Program-made: the position numbers and the translations under genes
Notes under the pieces: generated by a model
The model's input: only the letters and a program-made list of their open reading frames with translations
Told to the model about the DNA's origin: nothing
Database searches by the model: none
Shown here: positions 38,394-46,412 of the stretch, in pieces
How the letters are laid out: every line of letters begins with the position of its first letter
How positions within the stretch are numbered: the stretch's first letter is position 1
Origin: Enterorhabdus sp. P55
GTDB lineage: Bacteria > Actinomycetota > Coriobacteriia > Coriobacteriales > Eggerthellaceae
Assembly (NCBI RefSeq): GCF_009911695.1
Contig: NZ_QWKK01000007.1
Coordinates: 1-55,115 of the forward strand
Reading direction: 5' to 3'
Length of the DNA: 55,115 bases

Positions 38394-40430
38394 ATGGGCG
38401 CGACCAAGGCGGTGGTGTTCGACTGCGATGGGACGCTCCTGCGCTCAATGGACGTATGGCATGCCATGGAGTCCGGCCTCGCTCGGCGGGCTGGAATCCG
38501 CCTCGACCCACAGCAGGTCGAGCAGCTGAACGCCAACACGCTCTCGCAGACGGTCGCCTTCTTCCACGACCGCTATGGGGTGGGGAAGAGTCGCGACGAG
38601 TTGTTCGCCGACGCGTTCGCGCTTCTCCTGGCCGGCTATCGTGAGCGCGTGGCGGCCCGTGCAGGGGCCTCTGACCTGGCTCTTGCGCTTCGCAGCCGGG
38701 GGCTCCTCCTCGCGGTGGCCTCATCGAGCCCGCGGGTTTTCCTAGAAGCAGGATTGGAGCGGGCGGGAATGCTCGACCTGTTCGACCTCGTCGTGTCGGC
38801 TGAGGACGAGGGGGCGTCGAAGCGCGACCCCCGCTTCTTCCTGCGGCTGGCAGACCGTCTCGGGGCTTCCCCCGATGCCATCTGGGGCATCGACGACTCC
38901 GTCTACGCGATCCGTGCGATGGACGAGGCGGGCTACTCCACGGTGGGCATCTACGACACCGACGAGGCGGGCACGTTCGAGGAACTGAGGCTTGCGGCGC
39001 ACCGTGCCGTGCGTGAATTCGCAGAACTGCCCTGCGAGGGGTTGCTGCGCACCGTGAAAGAAACGAAGGTGAGGAGAAGATCCATGGAATCGGCCGAGAG
39101 CAACGTGGGCATCTTGGAGTCGAACAGCTTCGACATGCGGCGTGTCGATGAGCTCGACGGTACCCTGCGCGACCTCGTCGAGCGACGAAAGGCGTTGGGG
39201 TCATGTTACCGACTGTTCTACCAGAAGCCCTTGCACCTGGTGCGCGGGGAAGGCTGCCGCCTCTTTGACGCGGATGGCACCGAGTACCTCGACATGTACA
39301 ATAACATCCCCTCCATGGGGCACAGCAACCCCTACGTGACCAGGGCGGTCACCGATCAGCTGCAGCTCATCAACACCCATACGCGCTACGTGCACGAGAA
39401 CATACTCGATTACGCGGAGAGGCTGCTTAAGACCCTGCCCGATGGGATCGACCGCATCATGTTCATGTGCTCGGGTTCGGAGGCAAACGACCTGGCGGTG
39501 CGCTGCGTCCAAAGCTACACGGGCGGCGAGGGCATTATCGTGACGGCTGAGGCGTACCACGGTAACACCGCGCTGATCTCCGGGCTCTCGCCTTCCATCG
39601 GCAATGAGGTCGCGATGAGCCCCACCATGCGTATGATCCCCACCCCCGACACCTATCGCCTCGGCACGGAGGACATCGGCGATTGGATGTGCGCCCGCAT
39701 TCGCGAGCAGATTGCCGACATGCGTCGCCACGGCATCAAGTTCGCGGGTGTGCTGTTTGACAGCATCTTCTCCTCCGACGGCGTGATTCCCGGCAAGCCG
39801 GGCTTCTTACAGCCGGTGGTCGACCTGGTCCACGAGGAGGGCGGCCTCTACATCGCCGATGAGGTGCAGCCGGGCTTCTGCCGGACCGGTGAGGCGTTCT
39901 GGGGCTTCGGTAGGCACGGTGTCACACCTGATGTCGTCACGATGGGAAAGCCCATGGCCAACGGCATCGCTTGCTCTGCCATGGCCATTCGCGAAGACGT
40001 GCTCGATGCGTTCGCGAAGAGCGCGCCCTACTTCAACACCTTTGCCGGCAACCCGGTCGCCATGGCGGCAGCCCAGGCGGTGCTCCGCTATATCGAGGAC
40101 TTTGCCATGCTCGACCATGTTCGCGTCATGGGCGACCGGCTGCTTGCCGCGGTGCGGCAGCTGGCGGGCGACCATCGCTGTCTGGGTGACGTGCGTGGCG
40201 CGGGGCTGTTCCTGGGCGTGGACATCGTGCGGCCCGGCACCACCGAGGCGGACCGCGAGACTGCCGTGAAGCTCATCGAGGTGCTGCGGGAGAACCGTGT
40301 ACTCATCTCGCTGTGCGGCGCCTACGGCAACGTCCTGAAGATCCGGCCGCCGCTCGTATTCGGCGAGGATGACCTGTGGTTTTTCATCGAAGCGCTCGAC
40401 GCGTCGCTCTCGGCCGTCGAGGAGGGCTGA
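38394..40430 (+). CDS. HAD hydrolase fused to class-III PLP phospho-lyase-like enzyme
   Basis: 678 residues in one frame. Residues 1-220 are a HAD domain with all motifs (Asp10/Asp12 in VFDCDGTLL, ASSS, SKRDP, GIDDS). Residues 255-678 are a fold-type-I class-III aminotransferase with PLP lysine Lys519 (TMGKPMANG), GSEANDLA and YFNTFAGNPVA. The set is closest to ethanolamine-phosphate phospho-lyase (ETNPPL/AGXT2L1) rather than ordinary transaminases. That enzyme turns phosphoethanolamine into acetaldehyde, ammonia and phosphate. An internal ATG at 39084 with GAGGAG upstream could also produce the PLP part alone. The HAD domain may be a phosphatase for the same metabolite. Substrate assignment is inference from family and neighbours. 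Confidence 0.8.
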   Translation: MGATKAVVFDCDGTLLRSMDVWHAMESGLARRAGIRLDPQQVEQLNANTLSQTVAFFHDRYGVGKSRDELFADAFALLLAGYRERVAARAGASDLALALRSRGLLLAVASSSPRVFLEAGLERAGMLDLFDLVVSAEDEGASKRDPRFFLRLADRLGASPDAIWGIDDSVYAIRAMDEAGYSTVGIYDTDEAGTFEELRLAAHRAVREFAELPCEGLLRTVKETKVRRRSMESAESNVGILESNSFDMRRVDELDGTLRDLVERRKALGSCYRLFYQKPLHLVRGEGCRLFDADGTEYLDMYNNIPSMGHSNPYVTRAVTDQLQLINTHTRYVHENILDYAERLLKTLPDGIDRIMFMCSGSEANDLAVRCVQSYTGGEGIIVTAEAYHGNTALISGLSPSIGNEVAMSPTMRMIPTPDTYRLGTEDIGDWMCARIREQIADMRRHGIKFAGVLFDSIFSSDGVIPGKPGFLQPVVDLVHEEGGLYIADEVQPGFCRTGEAFWGFGRHGVTPDVVTMGKPMANGIACSAMAIREDVLDAFAKSAPYFNTFAGNPVAMAAAQAVLRYIEDFAMLDHVRVMGDRLLAAVRQLAGDHRCLGDVRGAGLFLGVDIVRPGTTEADRETAVKLIEVLRENRVLISLCGAYGNVLKIRPPLVFGEDDLWFFIEALDASLSAVEEG

Positions 40431-40534
40431 TCCTCGCTCGGCCCGTCGCTTGCGGCTGTCGGAGGCGGTCAGCCCCGCCGTGGCATCGGCAATCCATTGA
40501 AAGCACGATAAGGAAGAGAGAGGAGTCGGTCTCG

Positions 40535-41533
40535 ATGGCAAACAACTTCGAGAATCCCGAACTATTTCTAGAGGTGGCGCGCACGGCGGCGAAACGCTAC
40601 CCCTTTGAGCGATCCGAGGCGAAGCTGCTGGCCTTCTCGGAAAACGCGACCTACCTGATCTACGACCCGCAGACCGGCGAGAGCCTGTGCGTGTTGCGCG
40701 TGGGCCGTCCCGGCTACCACACCCTCGAGGAATACCAGAGCGAGATCGACTGGCTGCGTCAGATCAACGACTATACGCCGCTGAAGGTGGCGAATCCCCT
40801 TGCAGCGAGCGACGGGTCGTATATCCAGATGGTTGAGGCCGATGGGGCGGTGTACTATTGCATGGCCACGGAGTTCCTGTCGGGCGCGACGCTGGAGAAC
40901 GACAACTCCCCCGAGGCGGCCCCCGCCCATTTCCGCACGCTGGGCGAGACGACGGCCTACCTTCACCGCCAAACTGAGATCTGGAACGGCACGAAGGACA
41001 TCAAGCGCGCCCACTGGGATTACGAGAACATGATCGGGGAGGAGGGCCTCTGGGGCAACTGGCGCGACTACCCTGAGCTGACCAGCGAGCAGGAGGCGAA
41101 GATCGCCCAGTGCTGTGCCATCATCAAGCGACGGCTTGAGCGGTATGGTAAGAACGACCAGAACTACGGCGTGATCCATGCGGACCTGCGCGACACGAAC
41201 ATCATCGTCGAGGGAGACCAGATCAAGGTGATCGACTTCGACGACTTCGGCTTCGGCTGGCATCTGCACGACTTGGCTGGGGCGCTCACTTTCATCGAGG
41301 AGCGCGAAGACGTGCCCGATCTCGTGAACGCGTGGCTTGACGGCTATCGCAAGGTACTCCCGTTCACTGACACCGATTTCTCCGAGATCGACACGTTCAT
41401 CCTGCAACGCCGCATCCAGATGCTGGCGTGGATGGGCAGTCATCAGGACTCCACGCCCGTGCAGGGCTACATGGACGGCTACATGGATGGCACGATGGAG
41501 CTGGTGGATCGCTACCTCAAGCTCTTCGGGTAG
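40535..41533 (+). CDS. APH-type phosphotransferase (amino-alcohol kinase-like)
   Basis: 332 residues of the aminoglycoside phosphotransferase/choline kinase fold. The catalytic loop HADLRDTNIIV and the metal-binding VIDFDDFGFGW are intact, as is the nucleotide-binding start (NATYLIYDPQTGESLCVLRV). ATG 40535 has GAGAGGAG upstream. Lying directly after an ethanolamine-type permease and a phospho-lyase-like enzyme, it most likely phosphorylates the imported amino alcohol to make the lyase substrate. Related genes for other substrates (hydroxylysine, homoserine) exist, so the exact substrate is open. Confidence 0.82.
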   Translation: MANNFENPELFLEVARTAAKRYPFERSEAKLLAFSENATYLIYDPQTGESLCVLRVGRPGYHTLEEYQSEIDWLRQINDYTPLKVANPLAASDGSYIQMVEADGAVYYCMATEFLSGATLENDNSPEAAPAHFRTLGETTAYLHRQTEIWNGTKDIKRAHWDYENMIGEEGLWGNWRDYPELTSEQEAKIAQCCAIIKRRLERYGKNDQNYGVIHADLRDTNIIVEGDQIKVIDFDDFGFGWHLHDLAGALTFIEEREDVPDLVNAWLDGYRKVLPFTDTDFSEIDTFILQRRIQMLAWMGSHQDSTPVQGYMDGYMDGTMELVDRYLKLFG

Positions 41534-41579
41534 CGTCGGATGGCGTTCGGTCAAACGCGAGAATGGAAAGGATCTGCCC

Positions 41580-41921
41580 ATGAAGGAGATAGAGTTCATC
41601 GTGAACGGCGATAAGCTGGAGCGAGTCAAGCGGATACTGCTGGCTCACTCCAAAAGTGGAATCTTCGTGACTCAGGGCTTCGGGTACGGGCACCAGCAGG
41701 GGTTTCGCCAGGTGTACACCCGGGATGACGACCGGGGGGTGAATATGCTGCCGAAGGTGTCGGTGCGCACGGTGGTGCGCGACGAGCTCGTCGATGCGAT
41801 CATCGACGAGGCGGTTGCCGATATGGGAAACGCAACCTTCGGGGATGGGAAGGTGTTCGTCAAGAACATTCAGGATGCGGTGAGGATCCGCACGAACGAG
41901 CGGGGCGACGAGGCTCTGTAA
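41580..41921 (+). CDS. PII-family signalling protein
   Basis: 113 residues. The core VSVRTVVRDELVDAIIDEAV and the C-terminal GDGKVFVKNIQDAVRIRTNE are diagnostic for GlnB/GlnK proteins. The T-loop (about residues 36-57, QQGFRQVYTRDDDRG) has no tyrosine at the usual uridylylation position but has one at VYT. The base lacks the usual RxxKGH pattern, so it belongs to an atypical subgroup. AAAGGA precedes the ATG. PII proteins read 2-oxoglutarate and ATP/ADP; here it probably links the amine-catabolic operon to nitrogen status. Confidence 0.82.
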   Translation: MKEIEFIVNGDKLERVKRILLAHSKSGIFVTQGFGYGHQQGFRQVYTRDDDRGVNMLPKVSVRTVVRDELVDAIIDEAVADMGNATFGDGKVFVKNIQDAVRIRTNERGDEAL

Positions 41922-41984
41922 ACCCCGTCCCGGCAGGGTCATGCGGGGATGGGCGGCCAGAGGAGGGCCGGGCAGCGGCCGGCC

Positions 41985-42593
41985 CTACGGCTGTGGCGGA
42001 GTCAGGATGATGGCCTCCGCCACGGCTCGCAGGGGTCGGCGCGTGTTCATCGCGGTCTTCTGGAGGAGGGAGAAGGCCTCCTCCTCGGTGAGGCCCTGCT
42101 GCATGAGAAGCGACTTCGCTCGGTCGGTGAGGCGAAGCGTCTCCATGCGTTCTTCCAGCTGCTGGATGCGTTCGTGGAGCGCGCGCTCGCGTTTGAAGCA
42201 GCCGCAGGCAGCCTCGATGGCGTAGATGAGGTCTTGGCTGGCGGGCGCGGGGCTGCTGTAGACGATCGCTCCTTGGCGGGCGAGCTCCACAAGCGAGCCC
42301 TGTTTGCCGGCGGCGGAGGAGGCTGATGGGGAGCACACGACGACCAGGGCGCAGATCGGCTGCCTCTCTGCTACGCGAAGCACCCGGGCCGTGTCGGGTA
42401 GGGAGGCGTCGATCACCAGGCAGTCAGGCGCGAGCTCGCGGGCGATCTCAAGCGCGCCTTCTCCCGTGCGCGCGGTCGTTATGACGACGTAGCCTTCCTC
42501 CGGCTGGTCCCCCGCCGTGAGGAGGGGGCGGATGAAGGGGCGATCTTCAGCGACAACCAGGCGTATGCCTTCCCTCTTTCGCTCCGATTCCAT
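41985..42593 (-). CDS. ANTAR-domain response regulator (antiterminator type)
   Basis: 202 residues. A receiver-like domain (LVVAEDRPF; CLVIDASLPD with a phosphorylatable Asp) has Ser in place of the conserved Lys (VYSSPAP). A coiled coil (ERALHERIQQLEERMETLRL) and the ANTAR RNA-binding bundle (AKSLLMQQGLTEEEAFSLLQ...RPLRAVAEAII) follow. EutV, the ethanolamine regulator of Firmicutes, has the same architecture and prevents transcription termination. It is convergent with the PII gene, and no EutW-like kinase is adjacent. Control of the adjacent operon by antitermination is inferred. Confidence 0.8.
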   Translation of the reverse strand: MESERKREGIRLVVAEDRPFIRPLLTAGDQPEEGYVVITTARTGEGALEIARELAPDCLVIDASLPDTARVLRVAERQPICALVVVCSPSASSAAGKQGSLVELARQGAIVYSSPAPASQDLIYAIEAACGCFKRERALHERIQQLEERMETLRLTDRAKSLLMQQGLTEEEAFSLLQKTAMNTRRPLRAVAEAIILTPPQP

Positions 42594-42743
42594 CAGCTAC
42601 CCTGTCCCGTGTCCATGCTTTACTTTGCGCCGCCTATTGTGGGACGTCGTTGTTTCTGTTGCGTTTCCCTGGGTGCGAGCGGAAAAGACGATATGAGCAG
42701 AACATGGTGAGCCCCTGCTTCACACCGTCTTCTTAGAGAACAT

Positions 42744-42762
42744 AGGGGACAGTTCTGTGTGT
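42744..42762 (+). repeat. Single arm of the GGGGACAGTTCTGTGTGTT repeat
   Basis: An exact 19-bp copy of the repeat core without a matching second arm nearby, so a solitary or decayed copy. Confidence 0.7.
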
Positions 42763-42781
42763 TACCGTCGCTCTTTTAGCG

Positions 42782-42825
42782 GCGTCCTCAATTCTCTATT
42801 GCTGAGAAGAGAGAATTGAGGACGC
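42782..42825. repeat. REP-like hairpin, second sequence type
   Basis: GCGTCCTCAATTCTCT (42782-42797) and AGAGAATTGAGGACGC (42810-42825) form a perfect 16-bp stem with a 12-nt loop. The two-arm GTCCTCAATTCTCT layout resembles REP sequences mobilised by IS200-like RAYT transposases in other bacteria. Confidence 0.6.
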
Positions 42826-43013
42826 TTTGCGATAGAGAAATCTCGCTGCTCCTTCCGCGCAAGTGGAATTAACAGCATCGATGACGGCAATAGCTTCATC
42901 GACAGCAGTCTCATCCAGAACACCATTGGAAATGGCCTGAAAATGCTGATCCTTTATTTCTTGGAGCCGTCCCGCTGATTCGATTTGGCATTTACCATGC
43001 GTTCGTATGAAAC

Positions 43014-43271
43014 TTAGGCAGCCGTGCCAGCGACGGTAACCCCAACGATAATTGCCTTGCCCTTGTTGTCGCGGACAACCGCAGCTGCCTTGCTCGCAGC
43101 TTCGCTAACAGCATCGCCAGGTGAGACGCCCGCCTCTTCAAGGCGCGCAACGATCTCGCCTGCTTGATTGCGTATGACGCCGCCAGAACGAATGGGTTCT
43201 CCAGTTGCCAGACCAAGGTCAAACTCAGGAGCTGCCAAGAGGGTAACTTGCTGAAGAGGCGAGATGGTCAC
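43014..43271 (-). CDS. Small hypothetical protein
   Basis: 85 residues beginning MTISPLQQVTLLAAPEFDLG, with a helical centre (NQAGEIVARLEEAGVSPGDA) and a short hydrophobic C-terminus (AIIVGVTVAGTAA). I do not recognise a family. No strong ribosome site precedes ATG 43271. It lies downstream of the Fic gene after 180 bp containing a degenerate repeat copy. Codon use and lower GC match this accessory stretch. It may be a fragment of a larger lost gene. Confidence 0.4.
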   Translation of the reverse strand: MTISPLQQVTLLAAPEFDLGLATGEPIRSGGVIRNQAGEIVARLEEAGVSPGDAVSEAASKAAAVVRDNKGKAIIVGVTVAGTAA

Positions 43272-43369
43272 CTGCGAAAGTCAAAAACTACAGCTCAGAT
43301 TACGCAGGCATGATTTCGGCTTGTGGCGCCAGCATGCCCTTGCGTTGTTGATGATGTGAGGAATGGAGG

Positions 43370-43410
43370 GGTGTTCCAATGCGGAACACATAGAACTGTC
43401 CCCTGTGTGA
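43370..43410. repeat. Degenerate copy of the GGGGACAGTTCT hairpin
   Basis: The plus strand has GTGTTCC-AATGC-GGAACAC followed by ATAGAACTGTCCCCTGTGT, the reverse complement of the repeat core with one mismatch. The stem is short and the second arm decayed. Confidence 0.55.
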
Positions 43411-43452
43411 GTCTCGCAGTCCCCGCTGTCGGTATGACGCGAGGGTGCGCCG

Positions 43453-44121
43453 CTAAGCGTTGGCTTTCCCAATCGCGGGCTTTTCGATGCACCTCTCGCG
43501 CAGGAACGAAATGAGCTCATCGGGGACATTGCTCTCGTAGAACGCCACCAGTAGTCCGAAGAACTCGTTTTGGGCGTCAATGGGCACGGCTAGAATGCCC
43601 TCGCCAGAATGGACGAGGATGTCGTTGGCGACAAGCTGCGCCGTCCGCTTGTTGCCGTCGCGGAACAGCTGCGAGCGACACGTCCACGCGAATGCCAGCA
43701 AAGCGCGCATGACGGGTTCTTCCACGCAGAGAATTCGCGCGAATTCGCTGCGGGCTTGATTCTCGTCGGGGACGGCCGGCACGAAATCGGTGCCTCCAAT
43801 GCGAACAAGTCCATCGCGCAGCTCGCCCGCATAGCGAACTACTCCGCCTTGGCCGATAAGCAGGTTGAGCCGCAGGAGCGCATCGAAGCCTATGGCGTGG
43901 GGCTCATCGAGGACGTAGCGCCATGCTTGCTTCAGGTTGTTGAGGGCGAGGTTCTGCTCAAGGCTCAGGTCGGCCACCACACGGCCTTCGAGCACGTCAG
44001 CAGTTTGGGGATACGTGACGGCGATGCCCTCAAGACGCGCCTCTTTCCAAATGCTGTCCACCAAGTTTCGCTTGGCAAGGAAGATATTGTCCTCGAGGGA
44101 GAGCCTTCCGTTCGCGGTCAT
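43453..44121 (-). CDS. Fic/DOC-family protein with altered catalytic His
   Basis: 222 residues. The Fic fold is clear: GELRDGLVRIGGTDFVPAVP before the active loop SQLFRDGNKRTAQLVAN. The catalytic His of HxFxDGNKR is Gln here, so ordinary AMPylation or phosphorylation should be impaired. The anion-hole GNKR is intact. ATG 44121 overlaps the stop of the RHH gene upstream (ATGA), as in toxin-antitoxin operons. It may be an inactive toxin, a differently working enzyme or a decayed gene; the otherwise good conservation favours one of the first two. Confidence 0.8.
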   Translation of the reverse strand: MTANGRLSLEDNIFLAKRNLVDSIWKEARLEGIAVTYPQTADVLEGRVVADLSLEQNLALNNLKQAWRYVLDEPHAIGFDALLRLNLLIGQGGVVRYAGELRDGLVRIGGTDFVPAVPDENQARSEFARILCVEEPVMRALLAFAWTCRSQLFRDGNKRTAQLVANDILVHSGEGILAVPIDAQNEFFGLLVAFYESNVPDELISFLRERCIEKPAIGKANA

Positions 44122-44444
44122 CGGACATCGACCCCTTCTGCCTCAAGGAATTGGCGCAGAGCGGCTTCGTACACATCGTTCTTTTTAAGCCGACGCCCTT
44201 GCTTCCGCGCGTGGTAGATGTAGTCGTCTACGGCATCAATAAGGTTTTCGTCTATGGTCAGTCCGACTTTCGCCTTATGGGAGGGGGCTTTGGGATATTT
44301 CGCGCTGGGCGCAGAAGAGGGCTTGCCTGCAGGTGCCGGCGCCTCCCCGCTGGAGTCACTGGTATGGCAGACCTTCCGTTCCGAGAGGCGAGCGGGCGCT
44401 CCAAGGAAGTCCTCGAACGATGCTGGCTTGATGGCGTTAGACAT
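44118..44444 (-). CDS. RHH-type antitoxin-like protein paired with Fic
   Basis: 108 residues. The N-terminal half is Pro/Ala/Ser-rich (APAPAGKPSSAPSAKYPKAP). The C-terminal half (KVGLTIDENLIDAVDDYIYH, then KNDVYEAALRQFLEAEG) is a ribbon-helix-helix-like DNA-binding and dimerisation unit. ATG 44444 has GAAAGAGA upstream. A perfect 14-bp palindrome at 44465-44478, between the promoter and the start, is a likely autoregulatory site. It is translationally coupled to the Fic gene and presumably neutralises it. Confidence 0.75.
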   Translation of the reverse strand: MSNAIKPASFEDFLGAPARLSERKVCHTSDSSGEAPAPAGKPSSAPSAKYPKAPSHKAKVGLTIDENLIDAVDDYIYHARKQGRRLKKNDVYEAALRQFLEAEGVDVR

Positions 44445-44464
44445 GATAATCTCTTTCAAAGGAA

Positions 44465-44516
44465 GATTTCTAGAAATCCAGCATTCTATTTTTCTTCCCT
44501 CTATATTATTTGTCAA
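44465..44516 (-). promoter_or_regulatory. Promoter and operator of the RHH/Fic pair
   Basis: TTGACA on the minus strand (44516-44511) heads an AT-rich promoter. The perfect palindrome GATTTCTAGAAATC (44465-44478) lies downstream, 20 bp before the start codon, and is a good RHH operator candidate. Confidence 0.55.
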
Positions 44517-44841
44517 GGGTTGAGATGCCTGCTGCGGCACATGACCCGCTTGCCCTCTCCACGCACGCCAGGAAAAAACAAATAGCACGGGGGACAGTTC
44601 TGTGTGTTGAAGAGTCAACACACAGAACTGTCCCCCGTGCTACTGATCAGGCTTACTCGTTGGCTTCTGGCTACGCTCATTTCCCCCTGTCCGAACGGAT
44701 TAAACTCTCTTAAGTATACTTATTGCGCAAGGATAGGTCCTTTGGGGAGCGATTCGCGGTCGCACCCAGCCAATACTCGCACGGGATATGAGAGGACGCG
44801 CCTTCTCCTGCCCGGTAACCTGGATGCGAAAGGAGGCGTGG
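44517..44841. other. Intergenic region with REP-like hairpin
   Basis: No gene. It contains the 28-bp hairpin at 44583-44642 and the upstream region of the AraC gene, with the palindrome AAGTATACTT at about 44711-44720. Confidence 0.5.
44583..44642. repeat. REP-like hairpin, perfect 28-bp stem
   Basis: Arms 44583-44610 and 44615-44642 are exact inverted repeats around an AGAG loop. The stem includes GGGGGACAGTTCTGTGTGTT, the family core. Confidence 0.85.
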
Positions 44842-45699
44842 ATGAGCCAGCTTGAGAACTTGAACCGAGCCATGGGCTACGTCGAGGAGCATCTGGACGG
44901 GACGCTCGACCTGGAGGAGCTCTCCCGCATCGCCGGATGCTCCCAGTACCAGCTCCAGCGGATGTTCCCCTACCTGGCGGGTGTGACGCTTTCGGAGTAC
45001 GTCAGGCGCCGGGCGATGACGAGCGCCGCATATGACCTCGCGTCAACCGATGCGAGGGTGATAGACGTGGCTCTGAGGTACGGGTACGACTCTCCGACGT
45101 CGTTCAGCAGGGCGTTTCGGAGCGTGCACGGCGCATCGCCGAGTGAAGCGCGCCTGCCCGGCACCACGCTCAAGCTCCACCCACGCCTCGCGTTCACGCT
45201 ATCCGTGAAGGGAGAAGAGGCAATGGACTACAAGATCATCGAGCAGCCGTCTTTCCGCGTGGTCGGGATACCGTCCGACAACGGGACGTGGGACGTCGAG
45301 GGCGCCGGGGCGAAGGCCACCGAGTACTGGGCGAAGATCGGGCCGGACGTCCACAAGGTGCTGGATCTGATGGACGGCAGCGAGCCTGCGGGCCTGCTGG
45401 GCGTCCAGTTCTGCGACAGCGGCGAGTTCGACTGCTACATGGCCTGCGTGGCCACAGGCCAGCCGTGCCCCGAGGGCATGGGGGAGCGCGTTGTCGAGGC
45501 GGCCACCTATGCGGTCTTCGAGTGCGTCGGGCCGATGCCCGATGCCATGAACGAGCTGTGGCATCGCATCCTCGCCGAGTGGCTGCCGGCCTCTGGGTAC
45601 CAGTGGGCCTCGGGCACCGATGTCGAGAGGTACTTCACGCCGGCCATGACCGCGCCGGACAGCAGGAGCGAGGTCTGGCTTCCCGTGGTCAAGGCCTAA
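44842..45699 (+). CDS. AraC-type regulator with GyrI-like effector domain
   Basis: 285 residues. Two helix-turn-helix motifs occupy residues 5-105 (LDLEELSRIAGCSQYQLQRM and VIDVALRYGYDSPTSFSRAF). A GyrI/SoxS-Rob-type small-molecule-binding domain follows (130-285; YKIIEQPSFRVVGIPS...AATYAVFECVG). AAGGAGG precedes ATG 44842. Such regulators respond to hydrophobic drugs or metabolites. The next gene encodes a free-standing GyrI-like protein 69 bp downstream, so the two probably act together, for example sensing and binding the same compound. Confidence 0.88.
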   Translation: MSQLENLNRAMGYVEEHLDGTLDLEELSRIAGCSQYQLQRMFPYLAGVTLSEYVRRRAMTSAAYDLASTDARVIDVALRYGYDSPTSFSRAFRSVHGASPSEARLPGTTLKLHPRLAFTLSVKGEEAMDYKIIEQPSFRVVGIPSDNGTWDVEGAGAKATEYWAKIGPDVHKVLDLMDGSEPAGLLGVQFCDSGEFDCYMACVATGQPCPEGMGERVVEAATYAVFECVGPMPDAMNELWHRILAEWLPASGYQWASGTDVERYFTPAMTAPDSRSEVWLPVVKA

Positions 45700-45768
45700 G
45701 GCCCGGCCGCGTTCGCCGACAGCGAGCCGATAACCAGAGCAATCATCACGTAAGGAGCGAGGAGCCCC

Positions 45769-46404
45769 ATGCCGTTCGACTACAAGAAAGAGTACAAGGA
45801 CATCTATCAGCCGTCGAAGAAGCCGGCTCTCATAGAGATGCCGCCGATCAGCTACGTGGCGGTGCGCGGCAAGGGGGATCCGAACGAGGAAGACGGCGAA
45901 TACCAGCGTGCCCTCCAGACGCTCTACGGCATCTCCTTCACCATCAAGATGTCGCCCAAGTCGGGCTACGACATCGAGGGGTATGCGCCCTACGTCGTTC
46001 CGCCGCTCGAGGGCTTCTGGACTTTTCCGGAGCCCACCGATCGGCTGGATCCGAAGCGCAAGGCCGAACTCGAGTGGATGAGCTGCATCAGGCTGCCCGA
46101 GTTCGTGACGCCCGCCGTGTTCGACTGGGCGGTGCAGGAGGCCACGCGCAAGAAGAAGGCCGACTTCTCGAAGGCGGAGATGGTCACGGTGGACGAGGGG
46201 CTGTGCGTGCAGTGCATGCACGGCGGATCCTACGACGACGAGCCCGCGACGATCGATACGCTGAGAAGCTATGCCGAGTCAGAGGGCCTGCGGTTCGACC
46301 AGGGCGGCGAGCGCCTCCACCACGAGATCTACCTCTCCGACCCGCGACGGGTTGCCCCCGAGCGCCTGAAAACGGTCATCCGCATTCCCGTGAGGCCCGC
46401 GTAG
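45769..46404 (+). CDS. Stand-alone GyrI-like small-molecule-binding protein
   Basis: 211 residues of the GyrI-like/YjdR-type group. Conserved features are YVAVRGKGDPNEEDGEYQRA, LYGISFTIKMSPKSGYDIEG, PLEGFWTF and the C-terminal HHEIYLSDPRRVAPERLKTV. These proteins bind or hydrolyse small toxic molecules, sometimes acting as cyclopropanoid hydrolases. AAGGAGCGAGG precedes the ATG. It is encoded after an AraC regulator carrying a related domain, which suggests a sensor/effector pair in one operon. Confidence 0.8.
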   Translation: MPFDYKKEYKDIYQPSKKPALIEMPPISYVAVRGKGDPNEEDGEYQRALQTLYGISFTIKMSPKSGYDIEGYAPYVVPPLEGFWTFPEPTDRLDPKRKAELEWMSCIRLPEFVTPAVFDWAVQEATRKKKADFSKAEMVTVDEGLCVQCMHGGSYDDEPATIDTLRSYAESEGLRFDQGGERLHHEIYLSDPRRVAPERLKTVIRIPVRPA

Positions 46405-46412
46405 CGATCCAG

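Larger units (their letters stand above)
42594..43013. other. Intergenic region with two repeat hairpins and a decayed frame
   Basis: Contains a single arm GGGGACAGTTCTGTGTGTT (42744-42762) and a 16-bp hairpin (42782-42825). From 42995 down to about 42800 a minus-strand frame without a start codon encodes a plausible protein end (CQIESAGRLQEIKDQHFQAI, then DETAVDEAIAVIDAV). It may be the 3' remnant of a gene downstream of the 43014 gene. Confidence 0.45.

Noticed and set aside
38394-40430. Ordinary omega-transaminase for the PLP domain
   Set aside because: The permease and kinase context and the ETNPPL-like motifs (GSEANDLA, YFNTFAGNPVA) fit a phospho-lyase better, although transamination is not excluded.
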